Positions 17,379-26,379 are shown, counted from the stretch's first letter. The stretch is 64,000 bases of DNA from Rhodospirillaceae bacterium (GCA_002720855.1 PBIN01000002.1:143930-207929), one strand, 5' to 3'. Numbers and translations are program-made. Notes: generated by a model not told the origin, from the letters alone.

Positions 17379-17909
17379 CTGGGTAGCGACTATTCGCGGC
17401 TGCCACCAATTATCCAAAGAATGCACGACGTACGCGGTATAGTCTCGGCGAGTGGTGTGGCGTCGGTTTCCCGCGCTTCCAATTTCGTAGGACAATTGTT
17501 GGCATCGCTTCTCGGCATGCCGCCGGCAGGACAGGATTACCCTGCGATCGTTACATTTTCCAATAGGGGAGACGCCGAGGTTTTGACCCGTCGCTATGGC
17601 GACAATCGGCTGGAAACTGTCCAAAAGCAGGGTGTGGGCAAAGAGTCGGTTTATTTGGTTGAAAAGTTTGGGCCGGTTGGCTTGCTTTTAAAGCTCCACG
17701 GAAATGAGACTGGTATTCGTTTTGAAATTGTGAGGGTACGCGTATTTGGCATTCCCCTGGCCCGCTGTATTTGGCCCACATTGGATGCTCACGAATGGGT
17801 GGAAGAGGATTGGTATCGTTTCTCGGTAGAGATCGGACTGCCGGTTGTTGGGCGAATTGTTCGCTATGAGGGTAGACTTCAAATCGATGAAGAAGCCGCG
17901 ATTTCGTGA
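17379..17909 (+). CDS. DUF4166 protein, probably starting at CTG
   Basis: The protein from the first ATG (17421) is MHDVRGIVSASGVAS..., with LLASLLGMPPAGQDYPAIV and LPVVGRIVRYEGRL, which fit DUF4166 (PF13761). Family members normally have an upstream segment of the type LGxxFxxLPPxxRxLHD. The same frame here reads LGSDYSRLPPIIQRMHD before the ATG. In that extension, the only plausible initiator near a ribosome site is CTG 17379, six bases after GGAG. I therefore place the start there; if a pipeline uses ATG/GTG/TTG only, it will give 17421. Function unknown; likely co-transcribed with ArsR. Confidence 0.72.
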   Translation: MGSDYSRLPPIIQRMHDVRGIVSASGVASVSRASNFVGQLLASLLGMPPAGQDYPAIVTFSNRGDAEVLTRRYGDNRLETVQKQGVGKESVYLVEKFGPVGLLLKLHGNETGIRFEIVRVRVFGIPLARCIWPTLDAHEWVEEDWYRFSVEIGLPVVGRIVRYEGRLQIDEEAAIS

Positions 17910-18040
17910 AATCTGTCGGGCATCTTCATAACCGGTGATTTGCGCGATAGAGAGGTTCAACTCAAAAACTTTACTAGACAGTTGGGTGCCTTCTCATCCA
18001 GAATCGATGGATCGTTTTGGTCCCCTAACAGGAGAGCGCA

Positions 18041-18454
18041 ATGGAACTTGGCGACATTAATTATTTAGCGATCGTGGTTGCGGCACTAGCGTCGTTTATC
18101 TTTGGTTTTGGCTATTACGCGTCGCTTGGCAAGTTCTGGATGGCGGCGACGGGTAAGTCGGAAGAAGAGCTAAAATCCGGCGGCATGGCCCAGCCCATGA
18201 TCATCACCATCATCTGCCAACTCATCATGTCCTTCTTCCTCGCCGGTATCATGGTGCATGTTGGCGAAGAGCACATCAATCTGCGGGGCGGCCTGATAAA
18301 CGGATTTTTTGTGTGGGTCGGATTCGCCATGACGGCCACAGCGGTAAACTATGCCTGGCAGCGCGCAAAAGTCTCACTAATGGTCATCGATGGTGGCCAC
18401 TGGCTTGGTGTATTACTGGTGCAGGGTGCCGTTCTCGGCGTAATGGGTGTTTAA
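18041..18454 (+). CDS. DUF1761 membrane protein
   Basis: A 137-residue protein with four hydrophobic segments (YLAIVVAALASFIFGFGYY, IITIICQLIMSFFLAGIMV, GLINGFFVWVGFAMTATAV, WLGVLLVQGAVLGVMGV). The opening and the spacing of the segments fit DUF1761 (PF08570), inner-membrane proteins of unknown role. GGAGAG lies before the ATG. It stands alone between the DUF4166 gene and the TauD gene. Confidence 0.8.
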   Translation: MELGDINYLAIVVAALASFIFGFGYYASLGKFWMAATGKSEEELKSGGMAQPMIITIICQLIMSFFLAGIMVHVGEEHINLRGGLINGFFVWVGFAMTATAVNYAWQRAKVSLMVIDGGHWLGVLLVQGAVLGVMGV

Positions 18455-18552
18455 GAGCCTATTTTCGTTTCGTTTACGACAGAGTACAAAATCACGTAGA
18501 ATGCTTATGAGCCCTTGAGGGATTTTGCGGTGTTCTGCGGAGGAAACTGATC

Positions 18553-19434
18553 ATGGCGACGCAACTTAGCCAGGACGCAAACATTACGGTCACGCCGATC
18601 CATCCTGTGATCGGCGCTGAGATTGGCGGTGTGGATTTAAGCCAGGAGCTTGATGCCACGACAGTCGAGGCAATCCGTAATGCCTGGCATGACCACGGCA
18701 TCCTCCTGTTTCGCGGTCAGGATATCACCGGTGATGAGCAGTTACGATTTGCCGGTTATTTTGGCGATGTGGCGGAACGTCATATTCCGAAAGCCGGTGC
18801 CAATACGGCGGAATCCAGTAAGGCGCCGGATTGGACGAACCTGATGATGGTTACCGATAAGAAGGACGAGGAAGGTAATCCCGTTGGCGGGCTCGGTCAT
18901 GGCGAGATGTGGTTCCATTCGGATAAGTGCTATCACGAGAGCCCACACCGCGCGTCCTTTCTCTATGGCATTGAGATTCCAAATGAGGGTGGGCATACCA
19001 AGTTCGCCAGCCTGTATGGTGCCTACAATAAATTGCGGCCTGAGCTGAAGGAGCGGTTTGCCGAGGCACGGGTTATGCAGGGGTATGACTATCGCAATGT
19101 CGAACGGCTCGATCTCAATATCGATCTCGATAATATCTTCCATTTCAGCCAGCCGCTTTTCGTCACCAATCCCGGCTCGAAACGTAAGGCGCTGTATGTG
19201 TCGCGGCTGAACACAATGTGGATTGAGGGGTTAGAGCGCGATGAAAGCGAAGAGATTCTCGCCGAGCTCTTCGATCTCACTGAAGACCCCGACAACTACT
19301 ATGAGCATGTCTGGAAACCGGGCGATCTCATGATGTGGGATAATCTCGCCTGTTTGCATGCCCGGACCGATTGGCCGCAGGATCAAACGCGGATGTTGCG
19401 CCGCTGTACAACGCTTGGTGTACCGCTCGACTGA
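18553..19434 (+). CDS. TauD/TfdA-family 2-oxoglutarate-dependent dioxygenase
   Basis: A 293-residue protein with the iron triad HSD (in MWFHSDKCYHESP) and the distal His in NLACLHARTDW, and the 2-oxoglutarate-binding Arg in RMLRRCTTLG. The N-terminus (VTPIHPVIGAEIGGVDLSQE, HGILLFRGQDI) is typical of the TauD fold. GCGGAGG precedes the ATG. It probably hydroxylates an organic acid, sulfonate or ether substrate, but the substrate-binding residues do not let me name one. It is monocistronic, with a terminator 20 bp downstream. Confidence 0.9.
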   Translation: MATQLSQDANITVTPIHPVIGAEIGGVDLSQELDATTVEAIRNAWHDHGILLFRGQDITGDEQLRFAGYFGDVAERHIPKAGANTAESSKAPDWTNLMMVTDKKDEEGNPVGGLGHGEMWFHSDKCYHESPHRASFLYGIEIPNEGGHTKFASLYGAYNKLRPELKERFAEARVMQGYDYRNVERLDLNIDLDNIFHFSQPLFVTNPGSKRKALYVSRLNTMWIEGLERDESEEILAELFDLTEDPDNYYEHVWKPGDLMMWDNLACLHARTDWPQDQTRMLRRCTTLGVPLD

Positions 19435-19452
19435 TTATAAATTTCTTGATCA

Positions 19453-19482
19453 AAAAAAGGCGGCTGGGATGCCGCCTTTTTT
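19453..19482 (+). terminator. Terminator after the TauD gene
   Basis: AAAAAAGGCGGC / GCCGCCTTTTTT with a short loop; symmetric A/T flanks mean it could serve both strands. Confidence 0.85.
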
Positions 19483-19503
19483 CTATTGTTCATATCCGAA
19501 GTT

Positions 19504-20325
19504 TTAAATAATCCGTCGCCGCCTGATCTGGCTCATCGCGAGCAATGCAATAGCGAAAATGCTGAGGCTGGCTGGCGCAGATATTGTTAGCTCGTCACCG
19601 CCGGGTGTACCGCCACCAGGGGACGAGGAACCCAGACCCTCTATGTATGCAGTGGCGTCATAAGCGCCATCGCCAGAATCAGCGATAATGAAAGTCAATG
19701 TGTTGCCAGTCGACCCGGCCCCCACGATGCCTTTAAACTCCATTATGGGATTGCCGCCGCCGCTCGTTGGATCAAGGACGCCATCGAGTTCTGTGCCCGG
19801 AATACCCGACATATTAGGGTGATCTACGTTCACTGGAAGTCCGGCAAAACCGGCTATGTTGACCCCATTGAGGTATATCCCAAACGCATCGATGAATTCT
19901 GTTCCAATGAATTCGGCAAACTCTTCAGTTCCAAAAACGACGTTAAAAAAGACCCGGTCCTGGCCAGCGGCCATGTCGAAAGTCAGATCGAGCTGGGTAA
20001 CGTCAAAAAGGTCCTTGCCGCCGGTGATTGGGTCAAGAAGAACATCCTGCGGTGCTGTCGCCGAAGTGAAATAATCGGTCGTAAATTAAGCTGATGTATT
20101 CGGACCATCGCCATAATCCGATACATTTCCACTGGAGAGAACGATTCCATCGCCAATGCCATATGTTCCGGAGCCATTGGTATAGGTTCCAGATGAAGCA
20201 GCTCCGCCGCTCGACTGAAAGGAAAGTGATGAACCTGTGATCGTTATTCCACCGGCACCGCCACTGGTAAGTGCCGCCGCAAGTGAAGCAGCTACGGTGT
20301 CTTGCGCTACGACTAATGCCTTTGC
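19504..20325 (-). pseudogene. Choice-of-anchor-L PEP-CTERM protein gene, 5'-truncated and with an in-frame TAA
   Basis: Read on the minus strand, a frame with VVAQDTVAASLAAALTSGG, then GIVLSSGNVSDYGDGPNTSA meets a TAA at 20086-20088. It continues in the same frame with FTTDYFTSATAPQDVLLD, DLFDVTQLDLTFD and GQDRVFFNVVFGTEEFAEFI. It ends in a PEP-CTERM-like anchor, SAPASLSIFAIALLAMSQ, followed by RRRR. The pieces are in the normal order of a choice-of-anchor-L domain protein. No signal peptide is encoded: upstream of about 20325 the sequence belongs to another, opposite gene. The gene has therefore lost its 5' end and carries a nonsense codon. An assembly chimera is the alternative. Confidence 0.7.
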
Positions 20326-20827
20326 GGGCATGGCGTTCGATACGTCGACCAACACCCTTTACGGCACGACTACTGCAGCAGGGTTTCTTGTTTCTATCGA
20401 TACCGGTACCGCAGCTGCGACGACAATCGGGCAGTATGCCGATGCGGCGATAAGCCGGTTCGTCACAGGACTGGCTTATGATCCCATCACCGATACGCTG
20501 TATGGCATGGGAAATGACAATGGTTTCAACAATGATCTGCTGATTACCCTGGACAGGACAACAGGTGCTGGTACGTCAGTTGGGTTTCTCGGCACGCTCG
20601 GTTCCATTGCTCTCGCTTATGATTTGACCAGCAACGAGCTGTTCACGATTGATAACAATACCAATCTTTTGCATACAATCGATGGATCTACTGGCGCTAT
20701 TTTGAATTCCGTGGCCTCGGTGCAAACGCATGGTTTGGCTTCCAGTGCTGTTGTTGCCGAACCCGCCACGTTAGCGGTTTTCGTAATGGCCCTATTGGGG
20801 CTCGGTTTTAGCCGCCGTTTCGTCTAA
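20320..20827 (+). pseudogene. 5'-truncated PEP-CTERM beta-propeller protein gene
   Basis: From about 20320 the plus strand encodes NAFAGMAFDTSTNTLYGTTT, then FVTGLAYDPITDTLYGMGND and LGSIALAYDLTSNELFTIDN, repeated blades of a propeller-like PEP-CTERM protein. It ends in AEPATLAVFVMALLGLGFSR, a PEP-CTERM anchor. The upstream part of the open frame (from 20237) is the complement of the opposite truncated gene and has no signal peptide. The two genes thus meet head to head at about 20320-20330, each without its 5' end. Confidence 0.65.
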
Positions 20828-20918
20828 TTTAAGCTAAAATTGTCCGTTGGTCATAGGCGCTATGCGCCAGCCATCTGCTGCGTTAGACTTTCTAAAATTT
20901 TAAATTCAGAGGTGGCCG

Positions 20919-21677
20919 ATGGATGACGCAAAGGGACCGTCAGAACTAGCGGAAGAAGACGAATTCCAGAGAATGCGCGAGCTGGGTGATTTCATGATCT
21001 ACCGCTCAGCAATCAACAAGCTCGCGGATGGGGAGTGGTCTACCGAGGCGGCAAAGTTTAGCCTTGGACCACTCAAACCTTCGCTGATGGGCGAAGACCC
21101 ACGCCTTCCGCCGATGCCTGAAAATCCAACATTGATCGATTTTTTCAAATTACGGTTCGGACCGTCGAAGCAACACCTTTTGCAAAGTGCAGCTTTGGCA
21201 CAGGAGAACGGATTGTCGGAAAAAATGATCCTTGCGTGTCTGTTACACGATGTATCTGTGATCGCCTTCTTTCGTCCCGATCACGGATATTGGGGTGCGC
21301 AAATGCTGGAACCCTATGTCGATGAGGAAGTGTCGTGGGCCATCCGACTGCATCAGGCGTTACGTTTCTTTCCGGATGAATCTGTAGGCTATGAATATCC
21401 CGTGGCTTACGCCAAACGGTTCGGTGCGGATTATCAGGTAGAGCCTTACATTCAGCGCGACTACGAATATGCCCGCAATCATAAATGGTATATGTCAGCA
21501 CGCATGATTTGCCTGAACGACCTTTACGCGTTCGACCCGGATAAGCTCGTTACCATTGACCAGTTCGAGGACATTATTGGGCGGCATTTCAAACAGCCTA
21601 AAGAAGGATTGGGAAACGACAGTTCGCCGGCCTCACATATGTGGCGGACGCTGCGCCGCCCGGCGAATGCGTTGTAA
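20919..21677 (+). CDS. HD-domain protein
   Basis: A 252-residue protein preceded by AGAGGTGG. The central part has the HD-type metal pattern: H in SKQHLLQSAALAQENGLSEK, the HD pair in LACLLHDVSV, and later HGYWGAQMLEPYV and IRLHQALRFFPD, with YLNDL-like MICLNDLYAFD near the end. Such proteins are metal-dependent phosphohydrolases or, in the PhnZ/MIOX branch, di-iron oxygenases. The sequence does not separate these. The BNR-propeller gene follows after 13 bp, so the two form an operon. Confidence 0.75.
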   Translation: MDDAKGPSELAEEDEFQRMRELGDFMIYRSAINKLADGEWSTEAAKFSLGPLKPSLMGEDPRLPPMPENPTLIDFFKLRFGPSKQHLLQSAALAQENGLSEKMILACLLHDVSVIAFFRPDHGYWGAQMLEPYVDEEVSWAIRLHQALRFFPDESVGYEYPVAYAKRFGADYQVEPYIQRDYEYARNHKWYMSARMICLNDLYAFDPDKLVTIDQFEDIIGRHFKQPKEGLGNDSSPASHMWRTLRRPANAL

Positions 21678-21690
21678 GGTGGAGGGCTGA

Positions 21691-22770
21691 ATGGCTGAAG
21701 CGCTCAGATACTCTATCGCCTGTAACAGTGGACTGACGGTCTTCCGGGGAAATGGAAAAACCTTTGATGAGTTGGGTCACAGTTTTGAAGACGTAACATT
21801 GGAATATATAACCGGCTGCCGAGAAACGCCGGAAATTATGTTCGCAGCCGTGGCATTTGATGGTGGTTACCGTTCCGAGGACGGCGGACTCAGTTGGCAA
21901 AAAATACTGGATGGCGATGTCCGGACTTTTACCGTAAATCCACATGATGAAAAAATCGTCTATGCCGGTAGTGGCCCGGTCTGCCTCTATCGCAGTGAAG
22001 ACAATGGTTGCACGTTCGATGTCGTCGACAGTTTTCTTGATTTGCCGCAGTCAGTGCAAAACCAATGGACCGTTCCGAAACCTTATCTCGGAAAAGTTCC
22101 ACCGCATGTGAGACATATTTACATTCATCCGGAGCGTCAGGACCTGATCTATGTTCTCTTGGAACATGGTGGCGTTGTACGCAGCCTGGATGGTGGTGCC
22201 AGTTGGGAAGATGTAAGCCGCGGTATCGACTATCTCGATATGCATATCATCGAAAATCTGCCGGGCGATTTCGATCGTTATTATGTCTCCTCCGCACGTG
22301 GGTTCTTCAGAACTGATGATGGCGGCAAAATGTGGCATCGGGTTGAAGAAGGCATGCCGTACGGGAATACCGAAATGTATAGCTATTCGCATGAATGGCT
22401 TTTTTGCGATGGTCCGGATGGACGTCCACGTATGGTTCTTGGCGGCGGCAAGGGATCGCCGGGTGTTTGGAACCGAGAGTCCATAACGCCACATGGCCAC
22501 ATTCTGATCAGCGACAATGAGGGGGAGAGTTGGCGCAATTCCGCTAATCTTCCTATCGATATGCCGTATATGCCGTGGACGTTTGTACCTCATCCTGAAA
22601 ATCGGGAGGTCTTGTTTTGCGGCATGGGTGACGGTGCGCGGGGCTTTGGAATGGCTCCCGATCATCGGGGAAACGGCGCTTTCTATCGTTCAGACGATCA
22701 CGGCGAGAGCTGGGACTGCGTTATGCCTGATGCACCATCCATCCTTACCTGCTGGATTGCACCGGTTTAA
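21691..22770 (+). CDS. BNR/sialidase-like beta-propeller protein
   Basis: A 359-residue cytoplasmic-looking protein (no signal peptide) with repeated Asp-box motifs: SEDGGLSWQ, SEDNGCTFD, SLDGGASWE, TDDGGKMWH, SDNEGESWR and SDDHGESWD. These fit a six-bladed propeller of the BNR/VPS10 type. GGAGG precedes the ATG. Sequences of this type are often labelled sialidase or glycosyl hydrolase, but no sialidase catalytic set is recognisable. It could be a lyase-like or sensing propeller acting with the HD protein. The stop overlaps the opposing gene by four bases. Confidence 0.82.
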   Translation: MAEALRYSIACNSGLTVFRGNGKTFDELGHSFEDVTLEYITGCRETPEIMFAAVAFDGGYRSEDGGLSWQKILDGDVRTFTVNPHDEKIVYAGSGPVCLYRSEDNGCTFDVVDSFLDLPQSVQNQWTVPKPYLGKVPPHVRHIYIHPERQDLIYVLLEHGGVVRSLDGGASWEDVSRGIDYLDMHIIENLPGDFDRYYVSSARGFFRTDDGGKMWHRVEEGMPYGNTEMYSYSHEWLFCDGPDGRPRMVLGGGKGSPGVWNRESITPHGHILISDNEGESWRNSANLPIDMPYMPWTFVPHPENREVLFCGMGDGARGFGMAPDHRGNGAFYRSDDHGESWDCVMPDAPSILTCWIAPV

Positions 22771-23144
22771 GGGGCAAACGAAGATCGGAGTTGCGCAGCC
22801 CAGACTCCATTGATGTTTGCGATTACCCATAGGGAACGAAACTGCCCCATGGAAGAACCGTTCGCACGGTAACGGGTAAAACGCACATCGAGATGAACCT
22901 TATTGTCCTCGGCAGCGATAACATCGACCGAGTCGAGGTCGCTATGATGCCAGCCGTCTCCGGCGCGATCGTGAAAATCAGAAAGGTATGTGTCGGAATT
23001 TTCCCAGATTTTCATCTGCCCACTCGAAAGGCGGTAGTGAGGAAAATGAAGCGTTGCCGCAAGCGATATTTCGTCACCAGCATTTAAGGCAGCGAAATGC
23101 GCCTCCATGACCTCTCGGGCTTTTGCTATGGCAGTGCTGGTCAT
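22767..23144 (-). CDS. NTF2-like (SnoaL-type) protein
   Basis: A 125-residue protein of the NTF2-like fold: an opening helix (AIAKAREVMEAHFAALNAGD), LHFPHYRLSSGQ, then strands ending in FRSLWVIANINGVWAAQLRS. The ATG at 23144 lies eight bases after the stop of the SDR gene at 23153, so the pair is an operon and the start is set by coupling. Such proteins act as small-ligand binders, isomerases or cyclases; no catalytic residues are certain here. It converges on the BNR gene with a four-base overlap. Confidence 0.75.
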   Translation of the reverse strand: MTSTAIAKAREVMEAHFAALNAGDEISLAATLHFPHYRLSSGQMKIWENSDTYLSDFHDRAGDGWHHSDLDSVDVIAAEDNKVHLDVRFTRYRANGSSMGQFRSLWVIANINGVWAAQLRSSFAP

Positions 23145-23152
23145 GATCAATT

Positions 23153-23902
23153 CTAATTAATCGAAACGTACCAGCCGCCATTGACGTGCAACGTCTGGCC
23201 TGTCGTGTAACGTGATTGCGGGCCGCACAGAAAACGTACAGTTTCCGAAAATTCTTCCGGCGTGCCCTCACGTCCCATTGGAATGGGTTTTGACTGGAAA
23301 TGCGGTGATATCGCGCCGGGGCGTGCAATTCTGCCGGGGGCAACACAATTCACGGTAATGCTCTGCTCTGCCAGTTCCACGGCGAGAGCACCGGTCAGCC
23401 CGGCAAGCCCCATCTTGGCAGCAACGTCCACCGCGCGATTGGGATTGCCGGTGTGAGCGGAAGAGGCGCCGATATTGATGATCACGCCGCGTTCATGTTT
23501 GGCAAGATGCGGAATGGACGCCTTTATGCAGAGGAATGCGCTGTCGAGTTTGGTCGCCATAAAATGACGCCATTCGTCATAGGTGATTTCCGTTACCGGG
23601 CCGCTTGAAGGCGGGCCGACATTGTTGATCAGGATATCGAGCCTGCCGAATTCTGCGACCGCAGTATCGACCATATTCTGTACCTGGTCTTCATCTGTTA
23701 CGTCAGCCAGACAAGCGATAGCACGGCCGCCGGAGTCTTCAATTTCTTTGACAATTTCCGCGGCCTTATCCGCCGAGGTGCGTGCGTTGATAACGACCTT
23801 CGCACCAGCATTTGCAAGCGTCTTTGCAATGGTGCTGCCAATGTTGCCGGTGCTGCCTGTGATGATCGCAGCCATTCCTTCAAGTTCATTTTCGTTGGGC
23901 AT
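23153..23902 (-). CDS. Short-chain dehydrogenase/reductase-like protein lacking the catalytic Tyr
   Basis: A 249-residue SDR with the cofactor motif TGSTGNIG, the NNVGPP segment (for NNAG) and SSAHTG holding the catalytic Ser. The C-terminal GQTLHVNGGWY is standard. The YxxxK motif reads DVAAK (in AVDVAAKMGLAG): Asp sits where Tyr should be, so normal hydride-transfer chemistry is doubtful. ATG 23902 is preferred since it keeps the family start LEGMAAIITG; TTG 23923 is an alternative. It forms an operon with the NTF2-like gene. It could be a non-reducing SDR or a decaying copy. Confidence 0.82.
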   Translation of the reverse strand: MPNENELEGMAAIITGSTGNIGSTIAKTLANAGAKVVINARTSADKAAEIVKEIEDSGGRAIACLADVTDEDQVQNMVDTAVAEFGRLDILINNVGPPSSGPVTEITYDEWRHFMATKLDSAFLCIKASIPHLAKHERGVIINIGASSAHTGNPNRAVDVAAKMGLAGLTGALAVELAEQSITVNCVAPGRIARPGAISPHFQSKPIPMGREGTPEEFSETVRFLCGPQSRYTTGQTLHVNGGWYVSIN

Positions 23903-24105
23903 GTTTGATCTGTTGGTGAACAATCGTTGGCGTCATATTTTCATATGTCTATGAGACTGTCTATTTGGTGTCGGAACTCGAATCGTCGTGCGATTGCCTG
24001 GGTCGCTTTTCTGATGCACTCTGCCGATTGGGTCATGAATTTTTCATGAGCTGCATTAGTAAGTCGGCCATTCACCGACCGTAGTAGGGCATAAAACACA
24101 GTGTG

Positions 24106-25326
24106 ATGCAGGAGATTTTGAACAAACACTGGACTATCGCGTTCCTGCTGATTGGGCCACTGGCGTATTTTTCAGTTTACGCGCTCTGGATTCCGATCGT
24201 GCTGACAGTTTTATTTAACCTTTCGCGTATCAAAGAGGCCTTCTGGTCTGACAACACCGGGCTTCTAAAGAGATGTTGGCCATACTTTTTGTTGCCTGTT
24301 TTTGGTGCTTTATCAGCTAGTTGGGCACTTGTGCCATCGGATGCTCTTTCTACTGCCGCAAAGCTCGCTGTGTATATTCTTGTTGCCATTTTGGTTGGCC
24401 TTCTAATTCGCAAACTTACTGGGGAAGAAAATCGCAAGATCATCTATTGGACGGCAGCTGGTTTGTTAATCGCATTCCCGGTTGCAGTTGTCGATATTGC
24501 ACTGGCGGGAAAAATTTCCAGCCTCTACAAGTCCTACGAATTTAACCCCAACATGTATAGCCGTGGCACCGCGATAACCGCTTTCTTGGTTATACCAGTT
24601 GCTATGGGCCTGTTCCGACATACACGGCCGATCTTTGGTGTTTTGTTTGTCGCGATTTGTCTTGCAATGATTTCCGGCCTTTATATGGAGGCGGCTAAAC
24701 TCGCGATAATTCTGGGCGCTGGAGTATTTCTTCTCATTAGATGGACGAAAAAATTATTCTGGCCGGTGGTTGCTGTCCCTATGTTAATTGCTTTTGTTTT
24801 TCCGGCCTTCTTCGCTGTACCGCTAACAGAAGAACAAAGATGCCGTTTACATTACACGATGGATTCGGCGCATCACCGGATAATGATTTATCAGTTCGGG
24901 ACCCATAAAATTCTTGAAAAACCAATCTTGGGGTGGGGTCTCGATTCTTCCCGCTCAATTCCAGGTGGGGCGGATCGATCAAATTGGATAAATTGCATAC
25001 GTCCCGACGGTCAGCCGACTCAATTGAATATAGGCGGCAATATGCCGCTGCATCCTCATAATGCCGCAATCCAAATTTGGCTCGAACTTGGTTTAGTGGG
25101 TAGTTTGATATTGAGCGGTTCAGTACTGCTTTTGGTTGGCCGTTTTAAAAGAGATTTCGTCGACAATGAAGGTCAAGCCGTTGTCGCTGCGTCATTTTGT
25201 GCCGCATGTTTGATCTATAATGTTAGCTTTGGACTATGGCAAAGCTGGCTCATGTTTTCGATGATATTGCTGGGAGGTATTGTGATGACGCTTCAGCGAT
25301 CGGACGGTTCTCGCAAAAGCGGATAG
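24106..25326 (+). CDS. O-antigen ligase / Wzy-like membrane protein
   Basis: A protein of about 406 residues with ten or more hydrophobic segments and the Wzy_C family signature late in the sequence: ILEKPILGWGLDSSR, then PLHPHNAAIQIWLELGLVGS, where the HxHN-WLELG motif lies in the large periplasmic loop. It would ligate or polymerise lipid-linked glycans at the outer face of the inner membrane. Together with the partial GT4 gene at the start of the window and the PEP-CTERM genes nearby, it points to surface-polysaccharide functions. The stop codon abuts the next ATG at 25327. Confidence 0.85.
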   Translation: MQEILNKHWTIAFLLIGPLAYFSVYALWIPIVLTVLFNLSRIKEAFWSDNTGLLKRCWPYFLLPVFGALSASWALVPSDALSTAAKLAVYILVAILVGLLIRKLTGEENRKIIYWTAAGLLIAFPVAVVDIALAGKISSLYKSYEFNPNMYSRGTAITAFLVIPVAMGLFRHTRPIFGVLFVAICLAMISGLYMEAAKLAIILGAGVFLLIRWTKKLFWPVVAVPMLIAFVFPAFFAVPLTEEQRCRLHYTMDSAHHRIMIYQFGTHKILEKPILGWGLDSSRSIPGGADRSNWINCIRPDGQPTQLNIGGNMPLHPHNAAIQIWLELGLVGSLILSGSVLLLVGRFKRDFVDNEGQAVVAASFCAACLIYNVSFGLWQSWLMFSMILLGGIVMTLQRSDGSRKSG

Positions 25327-25700
25327 ATGTCACTTGGAAATTTGGGTCGTAAGATTTCACGGGAGGTTGGCAAGGGGATTAGAAAGGCCCTGGCACCAAA
25401 AGGAGTGCGCGAATTACCGCCGGACTGGCCGGAAGACTTTTCTGAATTCACCAAGGATTTGTGGCGGCAATGTAATGGCGATACTATCGTTGGAAGGGCT
25501 CACGTAAAGCTGTTGATGAGGACATCGCAGAAAATGGCATTCGTATTTTCTGGTCGAGGATTGATGAGAAAGCTGCCCTTGCTGTGAAGCAGGGTTAGCG
25601 ATGCTCCGCGTGTGCCAACGGATGCAGAGCTCAAATGGGTGCGGGACGCTTATCGCAACCCGGAAACGACCAAACTCGCGACAGATATAGGAGGTTTGGG
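25327..25700 (+). pseudogene. Decayed gene fragments after the O-antigen ligase
   Basis: An 86-residue frame starts at 25327, immediately after the ligase stop. Its first 55 residues (MSLGNLGRKISREVGKGIRK, then ELPPDWPEDFSEFTKDLWRQ and DTIVGRAHVKLL) recall the N-terminus of TylF-like methyltransferases, but the frame stops at 25587 well short of that family. A second frame reads AENGIRIFWSRIDEKAALAV, and a third reads PRVPTDAELKWVRDAYRNPE, before running into the opposite VOC gene. All three look once-coding but in different frames, as expected of a frameshifted or truncated remnant. The family call is weak. Confidence 0.45.
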
Positions 25701-25701
25701 A

Positions 25702-26106
25702 TTACTGGTTCTTGTCGCCGGAATAAGCGTACATATCGACCAGTTCGATAATATTGCCGTCCGGGTCGGGGAAATAGACGCTGCGGCCGGTGACAACGGC
25801 TTTGCCGGTACGTTCTTCTTCCAGGATGATTTCAACACCCTTGTTTTTTAGCTCCTGGACATAATCATCCAGCTTGTCGGCATCGACGTGAAACGCATGA
25901 TGCGCGTCGCGTTGATGAACCGGTGCGATTGTTGTTTCGGTTTTCATCAGAACGATGCAATCGCCAGCAGAGTCGAGAAACACCATGCCGCGGTCATGAT
26001 TGGCGTTCAGGAGCCGTAATCCAAGGACATCCGTATAAAACTCCGTGCTTTTGACGGAGTCGGTCACGGCAATAGTGAAATGGCAAACGCCTTTGGTCTC
26101 AATCAT
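25702..26106 (-). CDS. VOC-superfamily (glyoxalase/bleomycin resistance-like) protein
   Basis: A 134-residue protein with the paired beta-alpha-beta modules of the vicinal oxygen chelate fold: CHFTIAVTDSVKSTEFYTDV with LGLRLLNANHDRGMVFLDSA, then HHAFHVDADKLDDYVQELKN and YFPDPDGNIIELVDMYAYS. His in CHF and AFH and Glu in NIIELVD are the expected metal ligands. It could be a lyase, dioxygenase or resistance protein; no closer assignment is possible. It stands alone between two regions of gene decay. Confidence 0.85.
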   Translation of the reverse strand: MIETKGVCHFTIAVTDSVKSTEFYTDVLGLRLLNANHDRGMVFLDSAGDCIVLMKTETTIAPVHQRDAHHAFHVDADKLDDYVQELKNKGVEIILEEERTGKAVVTGRSVYFPDPDGNIIELVDMYAYSGDKNQ

Positions 26107-26379
26107 TTCAAACTCCCAACCGGCGAAATCGTTGGCGCAAGTTTAAGGACGAGGGAGGTGGGTGTCTATTGGTAGAGATTTTACGGCTGTATACCGAAAA
26201 AATTGACGGCCCAAATTAACCCTCTTTTTTTGTTCTCCTACTTGTTAACCCTATTGGTAGAAATAGCTTTTTACATTTCACGTCCATAGGGTAGAGTTTA
26301 GAGAAAGCCGATCCTTTGGTAATGTTGGCTGGTTAGGTGGCTTGGTTGGATTGGTGTGGAGTAGGGGACTGTTGGGGAT

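Noticed and set aside
21691-22770. Sialidase
   Set aside because: Asp-box repeats are clear, but there is no signal peptide and no recognisable arginine triad or nucleophile; only a BNR-type propeller can be claimed.
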